Assembly (NCBI RefSeq): GCF_000241325.1 | Contig: NZ_BAEI01000011.1 | Location: 124,001 to 188,000, forward strand | Direction of reading: 5' to 3' | From: Gordonia polyisoprenivorans NBRC 16320 = JCM 10675 | GTDB lineage: Bacteria; Actinomycetota; Actinomycetes; Mycobacteriales; Mycobacteriaceae | Length of the DNA stretch: 64,000 nt | In this document: piece after piece, positions 1-8,552 of the stretch | Layout: each line of letters starts with the position of its first letter | Position numbering within the stretch: position 1 is the stretch's first letter | The notes under the pieces: model-generated | The model's database searches: none | What the model was told of the DNA's origin: nothing | What the model saw: only the letters and a program-made list of their open reading frames with translations | Position numbers and translations under genes: made by a program

Positions 1-585
1 GCATCCGGTGCGTTGTGGTCCGGCTCCGCCGAAGTATGGGTCGGCGACCGTGACGCCGGGCGTCCCGAAGAACACCCCGACCGGGGCCGCGACGACGGTG
101 TCGGCGACTCCCATCCCGTGGGCGACCGATCGCATCACGCGATCGGCGGGGGTGACACCCGGGAAGCTCGTCACGCCGAGCATGCGGGTGGCCTGGTCGT
201 AGAAGGGGTCGAGCTCGGCGGCCCAGTCGGTGATCGCGCTCCAGTGCGGATCGTCGAAGAACGCCGCGGGCGGGCGATACAGCGTGTTCGCGTAGTTGAG
301 CGATCCGCCGCCGACACCTGCGCCGGCCATGACCAGCACGTCGCGGAGCGGATGGATGCGCTGGACGCCGAACAGGCCCAGTGCCGGCGCCCATACATAG
401 TCCCGGAGTCGCCAACTGGTCGTGGGCAACTCGTGGTCGGCGAATCGGCGTCCGGCCTCGAGGACGCCGACGCGATAGCCCTTCTCGGTGAGCCGGAGTG
501 CGGCGACCGAGCCGCCGAAACCCGAGCCGACGACGAGGACGTCGAAACGATCGGGGTCGTGCGCGGGTGCGTCGGGAGGCGTCAT
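1..585 (-). CDS. ChoD-like GMC flavin oxidoreductase, N-terminal part
   Basis: This is the first 195 codons of a FAD-dependent GMC-family oxidoreductase; the rest lies before the window. From the ATG at 585 the protein opens MTPPDAPAH and goes into a Rossmann dinucleotide fold, VLVVGSGFGGSVAALRL, at about residues 15-32. Further on it has GAGVGGGSLNYANTLY and, at the window edge, PYFGGAGPQRTGC. These segments match what I recall of mycobacterial ChoD (annotated cholesterol oxidase) nearly residue for residue. The family oxidises sterol or other alcohol substrates with FAD, although the true substrate of ChoD-type proteins is debated. The gene is divergent from the NiCoT transporter, with 263 bases between the two starts. 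Family assignment is strong and substrate is inferred. Confidence 0.85.
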   Translation of the reverse strand, partial: MTPPDAPAHDPDRFDVLVVGSGFGGSVAALRLTEKGYRVGVLEAGRRFADHELPTTSWRLRDYVWAPALGLFGVQRIHPLRDVLVMAGAGVGGGSLNYANTLYRPPAAFFDDPHWSAITDWAAELDPFYDQATRMLGVTSFPGVTPADRVMRSVAHGMGVADTVVAAPVGVFFGTPGVTVADPYFGGAGPQRTGC

Positions 586-802
586 GGGATGTGATGCTAA
601 CGACAATCATAGAAACAGTCCAGACTGCTTGTAAGCCTGATCTGACCCGGACAAGTGCGACATCGAGGCTGTCCGGTCGGGTAGGTGGTGGCCTGGTGTG
701 GTGGCCCTACTGTGTCCGAAGTGCACGATTCGCTCTTGCGGCGCAGGGGATCTGTGGAGAACAGTCGGATCTCGCTCGCCCGAAACGCTCACGTCCGGGC
801 AA

Positions 803-831
803 TTCATCTGTTGAGATGAACAGATCATCTG
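803..831. promoter_or_regulatory. Overlapping inverted repeats before NiCoT gene (possible operator)
   Basis: TTCATCT (803-809) and AGATGAA (814-820) form a perfect 7-bp inverted repeat with a 4-base spacer. CAGAT (821-825) and ATCTG (827-831) form a second one around a single base. Both lie 18-46 bases before the transporter start, where a metalloregulator would act, but no known box was matched. A cobalamin-riboswitch core was looked for here and not seen. Confidence 0.3.
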
Positions 832-848
832 ATGAGGAGTTCGGCTGC

Positions 849-2000
849 ATGGCAACGCAATTCGCTCAACAAGGACAAACCGGACGTCCGTCGTTCGGTG
901 GTCGACTCGCTCAGCTCCGCCGGTCGCTGACCCCGGCCGAATGGGCCAGTATCGGCGGCATGGTCGCCGTCGTGGCAGCCCTGCACATCATCGGATGGGT
1001 GACCCTGGTCGTCTTCGTGGCACCGCACGACTTCAGCGTCGGGCAGAAGACCCTGGGCCTCGACGTCGGGCTGACCGCCTACACCCTGGGTATGCGTCAC
1101 GCCTTCGACGCCGACCACATCTCGGCGATCGACAACACCACCCGCAAACTCCTCGGCGACGGACAGCGGCCGATGACCGTCGGATTCTGGTTCTCGTTGG
1201 GACACTCCACAATCGTCTTCGGGCTGGCGTTGTTGCTCTCCTTCGGTGTGCGGGCACTCGCGGGGCCGGTCGAGGACGACTCGTCGGCGCTGCACCACTA
1301 CACGGGTCTCATCGGCACCACGGTCTCCGGCGGCTTCCTCTACCTCATCGCCGCGATCAACATCGTGATCCTGTTCGGGATCGTCAAGGTCTTCCGCGCG
1401 ATGCGTCAGGGCGACTACTCCGAGGATGAACTCGAAAACCACTTGAACAATCGAGGTTTCATGAACCGCATCCTCGGTCGCTTCATGAAGTCGGTGACCA
1501 AGCCGTGGCAGATGTACCCCATCGGGGTCCTGTTCGGGCTGGGCTTCGACACCGCGACCGAGGTCGCCCTGCTCGTCCTCGCCGGCAGTAGCGCCGCCGC
1601 CGGACTGCCCTGGTACGCGATCCTGTGCCTGCCGGTCCTGTTCGCCGCGGGTATGAGCCTGTTCGACAGCATCGACGGCACGTTCATGAACTTCGCCTAC
1701 GGTTGGGCCTTCGCCAACCCCGTGCGCAAGGTCTACTACAACCTCACCATCACAGGACTGTCGGTCGTGGTCGCCTTCGTCATCGGCACCATCGAGATCC
1801 TCGGACTGCTGGCCGACGAGTTCGGCTGGAGCGGCCCGTTCTGGGATGACGTCTCCGGGATCGATCTGAACATCGTCGGCTACGCCATCGTCGGTCTGTT
1901 CATCGTCACCTGGCTCGTCGCCGTGGTCATCTGGCGCGTCGGGCGAATCGAGCAGCGGTGGGCGCTGGCGCCGGCGACCGCGGCCGAGCGTGTCGAATAG
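849..2000 (+). CDS. NiCoT family nickel/cobalt transporter (HoxN/NixA type)
   Basis: This is a 383-residue secondary transporter that takes Ni2+ or Co2+ across the plasma membrane. The family signature HAFDADH is at residues 84-90, followed by SAIDN. Other hallmarks are FSLGHSTIV, LGFDTATE and GMSLFDSIDG. About eight hydrophobic stretches are visible, as expected. The ATG at 849 is chosen because GAGGAG (834-839) sits nine bases before it; an in-frame ATG at 819 is possible but would fall inside the inverted repeats. Sequence alone does not separate nickel from cobalt preference. cobF, a cobalamin-pathway gene, lies about 1.2 kb downstream, which makes cobalt supply plausible. There is no sign of an operon with its neighbours. 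Confidence 0.92.
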   Translation: MATQFAQQGQTGRPSFGGRLAQLRRSLTPAEWASIGGMVAVVAALHIIGWVTLVVFVAPHDFSVGQKTLGLDVGLTAYTLGMRHAFDADHISAIDNTTRKLLGDGQRPMTVGFWFSLGHSTIVFGLALLLSFGVRALAGPVEDDSSALHHYTGLIGTTVSGGFLYLIAAINIVILFGIVKVFRAMRQGDYSEDELENHLNNRGFMNRILGRFMKSVTKPWQMYPIGVLFGLGFDTATEVALLVLAGSSAAAGLPWYAILCLPVLFAAGMSLFDSIDGTFMNFAYGWAFANPVRKVYYNLTITGLSVVVAFVIGTIEILGLLADEFGWSGPFWDDVSGIDLNIVGYAIVGLFIVTWLVAVVIWRVGRIEQRWALAPATAAERVE

Positions 2001-2100
2001 TCGCAGTGCACCGGGTCCGGTGAGGTTCGGTGCGTCACCCCACGAGCGCTGACGTAGACTGCCCGTGGCGTCGACCCGCTGCGTCTGGGTGTCGCCGCCC

Positions 2101-2173
2101 GCCTCAGTAGCTCAGGGGATAGAGCATTCCTCTCCTAAAGGAAGGGTCGCAGGTTCGAATCCTGCCTGGGGCA
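2101..2173 (+). tRNA. tRNA-Arg (anticodon CCT)
   Basis: A complete cloverleaf can be drawn. The acceptor arms 2101-2107 and 2166-2172 pair with one G-T. The D-arm is GCTC/GAGC. The anticodon stem TTCCT/AGGAA (2127-2131 and 2139-2143) closes the loop CTCCTAA with anticodon CCT at 2134-2136. The T-arm is GCAGG/CCTGC with loop TTCGAAT. The discriminator base is A2173, and CCA is not encoded. It reads AGG arginine codons, which are rare in high-GC genomes. Confidence 0.95.
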
Positions 2174-2362
2174 CTGTGACATCCCTTCCGGCCTCCGGCC
2201 GGTGTGCGCCTGCTGTGTTTGAAAGAGATCCACGGAGGCGCACCCCAGAACGAACGCCGTCCGAGTATGCCAACGCCCGCCGTACACCGACCGCGTCGGC
2301 ACATTCGCCCGGCGTTCGCGCCGCGTCGACGGGTGACCTGGTCATCGAGGGGCTGCGCTACG

Positions 2363-3190
2363 GTGAGCATCGTGGACTCGCGGAAACCTCAGACAGTTCT
2401 CGTCACCGGCGCAACCAGCGGAATCGGCGCCGAGGTGGCACGGCAGATGGCGGCGCTCGGGCACCGCGTCTACGGCACCAGCCGTCATCCCGACAAGGTT
2501 TCCGACCCGATTCCCGGTGTCGCCTACGTGCGCCTCGACAACGCCGACTACGCCTCGGCGGATGCGTGCGCCGCAGAGGTCGGCGACGTCGACATCCTCG
2601 TCAACAACGCCGGTGAGTCGCAGGCCGGTGCGCTCGAGGACACCCCGATGAGTGCCATCGAGGATCTGTTCCGCGTCAACGTGTTCGGGCCCGTCGCCTT
2701 GACCAAGGCGGTCCTGCCGGGCATGCGGCAACGGCGCCACGGCACGGTCATCATGGTCGGGTCGATGCTGTCGAGCTTCCCCGTCGCATTCCGCTCCAAC
2801 TATGCGGCCACCAAGTCGGCGCTCAAGGCCTTCGCGCTGGCGACCCGACGAGAGGTGGCGCCCTACGGAATCCGGATGATCAGCGTCGAGCCGGGGACCA
2901 TCGCCACCGGTATCGGGGGCCGGCGCAGCATCCACATCGATGACGGATCGCCGTATGCGGCCGAGTACGAGACCCTCGCCGCCGCCACCCGACGCAACGA
3001 GGACGCGGGAATCGACGCGCCGACGATGGCGCGGGTCATCGTCGAGGCCGCGCTCGCCGAGCATCCGAAACCGTTCTACGCCAAGGGAAACAACGCGGCC
3101 ATCGTCTTCGCGCTGCGGCGGCTGGTGCCGCGCCAGATCATCCTCGATGTCACCGCGCGCAAACACGGGCTTCCGCGCGTGAAGATCTGA
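2363..3190 (+). CDS. Short-chain dehydrogenase/reductase (SDR)
   Basis: This is a classical SDR of 275 residues from a GTG start at 2363, with GAGGGG ten bases before it. The cofactor loop TGATSGIG is near residues 15-22, NNAG follows around residue 78, and the catalytic tyrosine and lysine are in YAATK with an upstream serine region (GSMLSS). The basic residues after the second strand (TSRH) suggest NADP(H) preference, which is an inference. The C-terminal tail is longer than the minimal fold, ending in RKHGLPRVKI. It stops five bases before cobF, so the two are probably co-transcribed, though no role for it in corrinoid synthesis is known. The substrate is unknown. Confidence 0.85.
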   Translation: MSIVDSRKPQTVLVTGATSGIGAEVARQMAALGHRVYGTSRHPDKVSDPIPGVAYVRLDNADYASADACAAEVGDVDILVNNAGESQAGALEDTPMSAIEDLFRVNVFGPVALTKAVLPGMRQRRHGTVIMVGSMLSSFPVAFRSNYAATKSALKAFALATRREVAPYGIRMISVEPGTIATGIGGRRSIHIDDGSPYAAEYETLAAATRRNEDAGIDAPTMARVIVEAALAEHPKPFYAKGNNAAIVFALRRLVPRQIILDVTARKHGLPRVKI

Positions 3191-3195
3191 GCGCC

Positions 3196-3978
3196 GTGCA
3201 GGTCACCATCCGCGTCATCGGTATCGGACCGGGAGATCCGCGGCAGATCACGCTGCAGGCCATCGACGCCATGGCCGGCGTCGACGTCTTCCTCGCGCTC
3301 GAGAAGGGCGACGCCAAGGGCGGTTTGCTGCAGGCTCGCCGCGACATCCTCGAACACCATGTACCGCAAGGTTATTCGCTCGTCGAGATTCCCGATCCGC
3401 CCCGCGACAGACGTCCCGCCGACTACGGCGCCGAGGTCCGCCGCTGGCACGCCGCCCGTGCGGAACTGCTCGCCCGGGCGATCCTCGCCGACGTCCCCGA
3501 CGACGGGGTGGCGGCATTCCTCGTCTGGGGCGACCCCGCACTCTACGACTCCACCCTGCGCATCGTCGACGACCTCGCCGCACGCGACGACATGCAGGTG
3601 GCTGTGGAGGTGATCCCGGGCGTCACCAGCGCGTCGGCGCTCACCGCCGCCCACGGGATCGTCGCCAACCGGGTGGGCGAGCCCATCCACATCACCACCG
3701 GGCGTCGCCTCGCCGAGACCCCGCCGGGTGCCGACGCCAACCAGATCGTGATGCTCGACGCCGATCTCGGTTTCCGCCACACCGCCGCCGCCGACGACGA
3801 GATCTGGTGGGGCGCCTACCTCGGGACGCCCGACGAGATCCTGATCAGCGGCCGGGTCGGCGACGTCACCGACGAGATCGTCGAGGCGCGTGCCGCGGCC
3901 CGCGCCCGAATCGGCTGGATCATGGACATCTACCTGCTCCGCGCGGCGCGGCAGGCTCCGGGGGACGCCCCCGAATAG
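3196..3978 (+). CDS. cobF: Precorrin-6A synthase (deacetylating) CobF
   Basis: CobF methylates C-1 of precorrin-5 with S-adenosylmethionine and removes the acetyl group, a step of aerobic cobalamin synthesis. The 260-residue protein starts at GTG 3196. It has the tetrapyrrole methylase P1 loop VIGIGPGDP at residues 7-15, the central WGDPALYDS motif, and EVIPGVTSASA for SAM binding. The CobF-type C-terminus ends in IGWIMDIYLLR. No other cob gene is in the window. It is convergent with cysQ, the two stops lying one base apart. M. tuberculosis is reported to lack cobF, so its presence suggests a more complete aerobic corrin pathway here. Confidence 0.92.
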   Translation: MQVTIRVIGIGPGDPRQITLQAIDAMAGVDVFLALEKGDAKGGLLQARRDILEHHVPQGYSLVEIPDPPRDRRPADYGAEVRRWHAARAELLARAILADVPDDGVAAFLVWGDPALYDSTLRIVDDLAARDDMQVAVEVIPGVTSASALTAAHGIVANRVGEPIHITTGRRLAETPPGADANQIVMLDADLGFRHTAAADDEIWWGAYLGTPDEILISGRVGDVTDEIVEARAAARARIGWIMDIYLLRAARQAPGDAPE

Positions 3979-3979
3979 G

Positions 3980-4723
3980 TCACCACCACACCTCGCCGAC
4001 CACGTCGAGGATGTCCTCGGCGAGTTCGGGCCGGCAGATCACGAAGTCGGGCATGTACGGCTGTGGCTGGTTGTAGACGATCGGGGTGCCGTCGAGCCGG
4101 CTGCAGTGCAGCCCCGCGGCGAGCGCCACACCGACCGGTGCCGCGTTGTCCCACTCGTACTGCCCTCCGGAATGGACGTAGGCGTCGGCGTCACCGCGCA
4201 CCACCGCCATCGCCTTGGCGCCCGCCGAACCGATCGGCACCGGGCGCAGCCCGAGCCGGCGCGCCACCGCGGCCACCTCGTAACTCGTGCCCCACCGTGA
4301 GGTCGCGATGCGGCCCGACGCGTCGGCGGGCACGGCGTCGACGGTGTCGGTACGAAAGACCTCACCCATCGCCGGCAATGCGACGGCGGCGTCGGTGACC
4401 GCACCGTTCTCGGTGAGTGCGACGTGCACCGCCCACTGATCGCTGCCCGCGGCGAACTCGCTGGTGCCGTCGAGCGGATCGATGATCCAGACCCGCTGTG
4501 CCACAGCGCGGTCGCCGACGTCGGTGGCCTCCTCGCTCAACACCGCGTCCCGCGGCCGGTGCCTGCGCAGGACGGTGCCGATCCACGCCTGGGCGAGCGC
4601 GTCACCGGCATCGCCGAGCAACCGCCCAACCAACAGGTCGCCGGAGCGCACCCCCAGCAGGATCTCCCCGGCCCCGACCGCGATGCGTGTGGCCAGCTCG
4701 GCGTCGGAAAGACCGGAACTCAT
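3980..4723 (-). CDS. cysQ: CysQ-type 3'(2'),5'-bisphosphate nucleotidase / inositol monophosphatase family
   Basis: This is a 247-residue Li+-sensitive, Mg2+-dependent phosphatase. In sulfate assimilation CysQ removes the 3'-phosphate from PAP or PAPS; relatives act on inositol phosphates or fructose-1,6-bisphosphate. The metal-site motifs are in order: LSEEATD, then IDPLDGTSEFAAG, and late in the protein YEWDNAAPVGVAL. The start is the ATG at 4723. The gene is divergent from the Fpg/Nei glycosylase with only 25 bases between the starts, so the two promoters must overlap or lie within the neighbouring coding sequence. Family is certain; the CysQ label rests on overall resemblance to the mycobacterial protein. 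Confidence 0.8.
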   Translation of the reverse strand: MSSGLSDAELATRIAVGAGEILLGVRSGDLLVGRLLGDAGDALAQAWIGTVLRRHRPRDAVLSEEATDVGDRAVAQRVWIIDPLDGTSEFAAGSDQWAVHVALTENGAVTDAAVALPAMGEVFRTDTVDAVPADASGRIATSRWGTSYEVAAVARRLGLRPVPIGSAGAKAMAVVRGDADAYVHSGGQYEWDNAAPVGVALAAGLHCSRLDGTPIVYNQPQPYMPDFVICRPELAEDILDVVGEVWW

Positions 4724-4748
4724 CTGTTCACTAGAGCACACTGGTGTC

Positions 4749-5648
4749 ATGCCCGAACTGCCCGAGGTTGCCGCGATCGCCGATTTCGTGGACGGACGTA
4801 CCGCCGGACTACCGATCCGGCGGGTGGACATCGCATCGTTGTCGGTGCTCAAGACCGCCGACCCCCCGTACACGGCCCTGACGGGGCGGCTCGTCGAATC
4901 CGTCGGCAGAGTCGGCAAATACCTGATCATCCGCACCGTCCCGGGTTCCGAGACCGATCCCGAACCGGTCATCAACCTGGTCATCCACCTGTCCCGGGCG
5001 GGCTGGCTGCGATGGAGCGAGGATCTCTCACCCAAACCCCTTCGACCCGGCGGCAAGAGCCCGATCGCGCTGCGGGTGCACTGCGGGATTCCCAGCGCCA
5101 CCGGTGGCGAGGGTTTTGACGTGACGGAGGCCGGAACGCAGAAGCGGTTGGCGGTGTGGATCGTCCGCGACATCACCGAGGTCGAGCGCATCGCGACATT
5201 GGGGCCCGACGTCCTCGCGCTCGATCGCGACGAGTTCGCCGACATCCTCGCCGGCACCGGCGCGCGCATCAAGAACGTGCTCACCGATCAGCGGGTGCTC
5301 GCCGGGATCGGTAACGCCTACTCCGACGAGATCCTGCACACCGCGAAGCTCTCTCCGTTCGCCACCGCGAAAACCCTGACCGGCGAACAGATCGACACCC
5401 TCTACGAGGCGATGCGCGACGTGCTGACCGATGCGATCGGGCGTCTGGAGGGCCAGTGCGTGGCAAAGCTGAAGTCGGAGAAGCGGACCGGACTCAAGGT
5501 GCACGCCCGTACCGGTCTGCCGTGCCCGGTGTGCGGGGACACGATCCGTGAGGTCGCCTTCAGCGACCGATCCTTCCAGTACTGCCCGACCTGCCAGACG
5601 GGTGGCAAGGTTCTCGCCGACCGCCGGATGTCGCGACTCCTCAAGTGA
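4749..5648 (+). CDS. Fpg/Nei family DNA glycosylase/AP lyase
   Basis: This is a base-excision repair enzyme of 299 residues, expected to remove oxidised bases and cleave the abasic site. Its N-terminus is MPELPE, so Pro2 and Glu3, the catalytic residues of the family, are in place. A helix-two-turn-helix follows with GIGNAYSDE. The C-terminus has a zinc finger built from CPVC and CPTC plus the QTGGK tail. Lys in GKYLII fits the conserved FPG lysine. It corresponds in position to Rv0944 of M. tuberculosis, as I recall it. The stop overlaps the GTG start of the PrmC-like gene by two bases, so the two are probably translated together. Confidence 0.9.
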   Translation: MPELPEVAAIADFVDGRTAGLPIRRVDIASLSVLKTADPPYTALTGRLVESVGRVGKYLIIRTVPGSETDPEPVINLVIHLSRAGWLRWSEDLSPKPLRPGGKSPIALRVHCGIPSATGGEGFDVTEAGTQKRLAVWIVRDITEVERIATLGPDVLALDRDEFADILAGTGARIKNVLTDQRVLAGIGNAYSDEILHTAKLSPFATAKTLTGEQIDTLYEAMRDVLTDAIGRLEGQCVAKLKSEKRTGLKVHARTGLPCPVCGDTIREVAFSDRSFQYCPTCQTGGKVLADRRMSRLLK

Positions 5649-6460
5649 GGCAAGAACTGTCCGAAGACGGTGTGGTCGCGCAACTGCGGGCGGCCGGGTG
5701 CGTGTTCGCCGAGGAGGAGGCGACGATCCTCCGCGAGGCCGCCGCCGACGACGCGGATCTGACCCGGCTCGTGGCACGCCGGGTGGCCGGTGAACCGATC
5801 GAGCATCTCGTCGGCTGGGTGGAGTTCGCGGGCCGGCGCCTGGCGGTCGGGCCCGGGGTCTTCGTGCCGCGTCGACGGTCGGAACTGCTCGCCGCCGTTG
5901 CCGTCGGCGCCGCCGCATCCCGGCAGCGCCCGGTGATGGTCGAACCCTATTGCGGTGCAGCACCACTGGCGTCCACCGTCGGCGCCTGGATGCCGACCGC
6001 GCGGGTGTACGCCACCGACATCGACGACGTCGCACTGCGATGTGCGCGCCGCAACCTCGGTGCCGACGCCGGGGTGCTGCGCGGCTCGGGTCTGGCCGGG
6101 CTGCCCGCAGCGCTGCGCGGACGGGTGGACGTGATCGCGGCCGTCCCGCCGTACGTACCGGACGCGGCGCTCGCGTTGTTGCCGCACGAGGCCGCCGACC
6201 ACGAACCCCGCCGGGCACTGCTGGCCGGCGCCGATGGACTCGACCACATCGGCACCCTCATCGCGCAGGCGCCCGGATGGCTGGCCGCCGACGGCGTGCT
6301 GGCGATCGAGATGAACGAGGAGCAGGCGCAGATGGTCACGGATCCGGACGATCGTTTCCCAACAGCGGCTCTCGCCCGCCGCGTCCTCTTCGCCCGCCCC
6401 GTTCTCTATGCCACCGACGACTCCCGCACCGTGGTACTGGCGCTGACGATGCCCGGCTGA
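5645..6460 (+). CDS. PrmC/HemK-related methyltransferase-like protein with altered NPPY motif
   Basis: The 271-residue protein resembles the actinobacterial PrmC-related family (TIGR03704-like), whose substrate is not established; true PrmC methylates the glutamine of release-factor GGQ. It has the upstream GEPIEHLVGWVEFAGRRL region and the VFVPRRRSE segment typical of PrmC. A SAM-fold strand-loop VMVEPYCGAAPLAS replaces the usual acidic DLGTGSG. At residues 164-169 the sequence reads AVPPYVP where PrmC has ANPPYVP, so the glutamine-binding Asn is Val (codon GTC). That argues against normal Gln methylation. It starts at GTG 5645 and overlaps the glycosylase stop. SAM binding and activity are uncertain. 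Confidence 0.7.
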   Translation: MRQELSEDGVVAQLRAAGCVFAEEEATILREAAADDADLTRLVARRVAGEPIEHLVGWVEFAGRRLAVGPGVFVPRRRSELLAAVAVGAAASRQRPVMVEPYCGAAPLASTVGAWMPTARVYATDIDDVALRCARRNLGADAGVLRGSGLAGLPAALRGRVDVIAAVPPYVPDAALALLPHEAADHEPRRALLAGADGLDHIGTLIAQAPGWLAADGVLAIEMNEEQAQMVTDPDDRFPTAALARRVLFARPVLYATDDSRTVVLALTMPG

Positions 6461-6486
6461 TCTGACCCTCGGGTAAGTTGGCGGAC

Positions 6487-7230
6487 GTGACGCACCGCGA
6501 CAAGATCCTGATCACCGGCGCGAGCTCGGGACTCGGCGAGGGCATGGCCCGCGAATTCGCCGGCATGGGCCGCTCACTGGCACTGGCCGCACGACGCCTC
6601 GACCGCCTCGATGCCCTCGCCGCCGAACTGCGGCCCCATGCAGGCACGGTCGCGACCGCGGCCCTCGACGTCACCGACGTCGACACCGTTCCCGTCGTGT
6701 TCGGGGCTCTGCGCGACGAGCTCGGCGGCCTCGATCGCGTCATTGTCAACGCCGGGCTCGGTAAGGGTGCACCGCTGGGCACCGGCAAGATGCACGCCAA
6801 CATCGAGACCGTGCAGACCAACCTCATCGGGGCGCTCGCCCAGATCGAGGCGGCACTGGAGATCTTCCGTGCCCAGGATCACGGGCACCTCGTGTTGATC
6901 AGTTCCATGAGCGCCGTCCGCGGGTTACCCAAGGCGCAGACGGCCTATTCGGCGTCGAAGGCCGGGCTGACCGCGATCGGGCAGGGGTTGCAGGCCGAGT
7001 TCGCGCACTCGCCGATCACGGTGTCGATCGTGCTGCCCGGCTACATCGAGACCGACATCAACCGCAGCGTCACGACCGCACTCATGACCGACACTGACTC
7101 CGGCGTGCGTGCCATGGTGGCGGCCATCGAGGCCGAGAAGGCCTCGGCGCCGGTGCCCGCGTGGCCGTGGGTGCCGATCGCCGCGGCCCTGCGACTACTG
7201 CCGGCGTCGATCACGCGTCGACTGATCTGA
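6487..7230 (+). CDS. Short-chain dehydrogenase/reductase (SDR), Rv0945-like
   Basis: This is a 247-residue classical SDR with TGASSGLG near the N-terminus, NAGLG at about residue 88, ISSMS before the active site and YSASK as the catalytic Tyr-Lys motif. It carries LAARRLDRL after strand 2, which points to NADP(H). The GTG at 6487 is preferred; an in-frame TTG at 6478 is the alternative. Overall it resembles the mycobacterial Rv0945-type SDR, and its place after the Fpg/Nei gene fits that synteny, with the PrmC-like gene in between. The C-terminus is hydrophobic with a PWPWVPIAAAL stretch, which may touch membrane. The substrate is unknown. Confidence 0.85.
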   Translation: MTHRDKILITGASSGLGEGMAREFAGMGRSLALAARRLDRLDALAAELRPHAGTVATAALDVTDVDTVPVVFGALRDELGGLDRVIVNAGLGKGAPLGTGKMHANIETVQTNLIGALAQIEAALEIFRAQDHGHLVLISSMSAVRGLPKAQTAYSASKAGLTAIGQGLQAEFAHSPITVSIVLPGYIETDINRSVTTALMTDTDSGVRAMVAAIEAEKASAPVPAWPWVPIAAALRLLPASITRRLI

Positions 7231-7237
7231 TCCGGTC

Positions 7238-7891
7238 TCAACCGGCTGCGGTGGTCGAGGCCGGGGCGGTCGACGAGGCCGGGGTCGGGGTGCCCCACAC
7301 GACCGGCGAGGCCTTGAAGTCGAAGCCGTCGGACGTGGTCGTCTCGGCCCAATAGATGACGCTGGTGAGTTTCTGCCCGGCGTCGGCGTAGGCCACCAGA
7401 CAGGTGGCGTAGGAGTCGCCGCGCTTCATCTGCTCCGGGGGCGACGGATTGCCGCACGCCTTGAGGGCCACCGGCGGCGGCAGCGTCAGAGCCGGAGTGC
7501 GGCCATCCACGCTGCCCGCCAGCCCCACGACCGTCGGTGCGGCGGACGAGTGTGCGGCCAGCGACGTCACCGTCACATAGACGAAGAATGCCGCGCCGCC
7601 CTGTGTCGCCGAATCGGGAACTCCCTCACCGGGTGTGATGCCGGTGACCGTGTACATCGCGGTCGGGCCGGACGGACGGAACGCGTCGGCGGGCAGCACC
7701 GCCGAATCGCCGAAGCGCAGGGCGGTGCCCGGTGCCGTCCGCGCCGGGGCGCCGGGCGGGACCGACACCGCGACGGAGGTCGGGAACGACGAGGTGCCGG
7801 GCGCCGACGACGGCGTCGACGACGAACAGGCGGTGAGTGCCGAGCCGGCCGCGACAGCTGCGAGAAGCGCACCGGATACGCGCATGGTCAT
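7238..7891 (-). CDS. Putative secreted lipoprotein, unknown function
   Basis: This is a predicted lipoprotein of 217 residues. From ATG 7891 it starts MTMRVSGALLAAVAAGSAL and has the lipobox LTAC with the lipid-modified Cys at about residue 22, so the mature protein should be anchored on the outer face of the membrane. A Ser/Pro/Thr-rich spacer follows, then a globular part with two cysteines that may pair (KACGNP and ATCLVAY), and a Thr/Ala/Ser tail. An upstream in-frame ATG at 7939 would add an arginine-rich stretch and is less likely. I do not recognise the family. The gene is convergent with the SDR and divergent from the 177-residue protein. Confidence 0.7.
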   Translation of the reverse strand: MTMRVSGALLAAVAAGSALTACSSSTPSSAPGTSSFPTSVAVSVPPGAPARTAPGTALRFGDSAVLPADAFRPSGPTAMYTVTGITPGEGVPDSATQGGAAFFVYVTVTSLAAHSSAAPTVVGLAGSVDGRTPALTLPPPVALKACGNPSPPEQMKRGDSYATCLVAYADAGQKLTSVIYWAETTTSDGFDFKASPVVWGTPTPASSTAPASTTAAG

Positions 7892-7996
7892 CGAACCGCG
7901 GGATCGTCGGGGCCGGATCAGGGGTCGTGGCAGGCGCATGAGGGATCGCGGCGCGCGCGACGACGGTGACGTACTCACCTGCGTAAGGTAACCGAT

Positions 7997-8530
7997 GTGT
8001 CGATTCACCACAGTCAAGCGGTCGCCCATGGCGCCTTCCAGGTCCTCGGAACCGGGGACGCCGAACCCGTCGACGAACTGCTCCGCGATGTGTTCGGGCG
8101 GAACGACATCGCGACGATCGGCGCCGATTGGCGCGGCATCGTGTACTTCACCCTGGCCGACGACGATGAGGTCGACGCCTCGACCGTCGTGGGCTTCGAC
8201 GCGTCCAGCGGCAGCCACGGGCCACTGGCCACCCTCGAGGAGGTGATGGCCGCCGTGGCCGACGGTGACATCGCCGAGGCGGTCGACGCCGAGAGCTTCG
8301 ACGCATGGCGCGCGGCGACCGGGGTCGACGGCATCGCCGTGGGCGACTGTGTGCCGCCGTCGCTGCCGGAGTTCATCGGTGGTGACCCCGCCGAACGCGC
8401 CGTCGAACCGCTGTCGCTGGTCTCCCACATCGCCAGCTGCGCAGCGCTGATGGGCCGCATCGAGCAACTCGGTCTGGCACCCGGCGATGACATCCCGGAC
8501 GAGGTGTTCGACGCCACCCGATGGGAGTGA
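7997..8530 (+). CDS. Hypothetical acidic protein
   Basis: This is an acidic 177-residue protein from the GTG at 7997, with no signal peptide or membrane segment. The N-terminal part (GAFQVLGTGDAEPVDELL) and the middle (GFDASSGSHGPLATLEEV) have a weak feel of DUF1851/Tdi1-type immunity domains, but I cannot support that assignment. It is divergent from the lipoprotein gene with 105 bases between starts and convergent with pgi. Codon use looks like that of its neighbours. Function unknown. Confidence 0.55.
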   Translation: MSIHHSQAVAHGAFQVLGTGDAEPVDELLRDVFGRNDIATIGADWRGIVYFTLADDDEVDASTVVGFDASSGSHGPLATLEEVMAAVADGDIAEAVDAESFDAWRAATGVDGIAVGDCVPPSLPEFIGGDPAERAVEPLSLVSHIASCAALMGRIEQLGLAPGDDIPDEVFDATRWE

Positions 8531-8552
8531 GCGCGCCGCATCCGGGGAATGC

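Noticed and set aside
586..848. Possible cobalamin riboswitch before the NiCoT gene
   Set aside because: No B12-box-like sequence was found; only inverted repeats are present.
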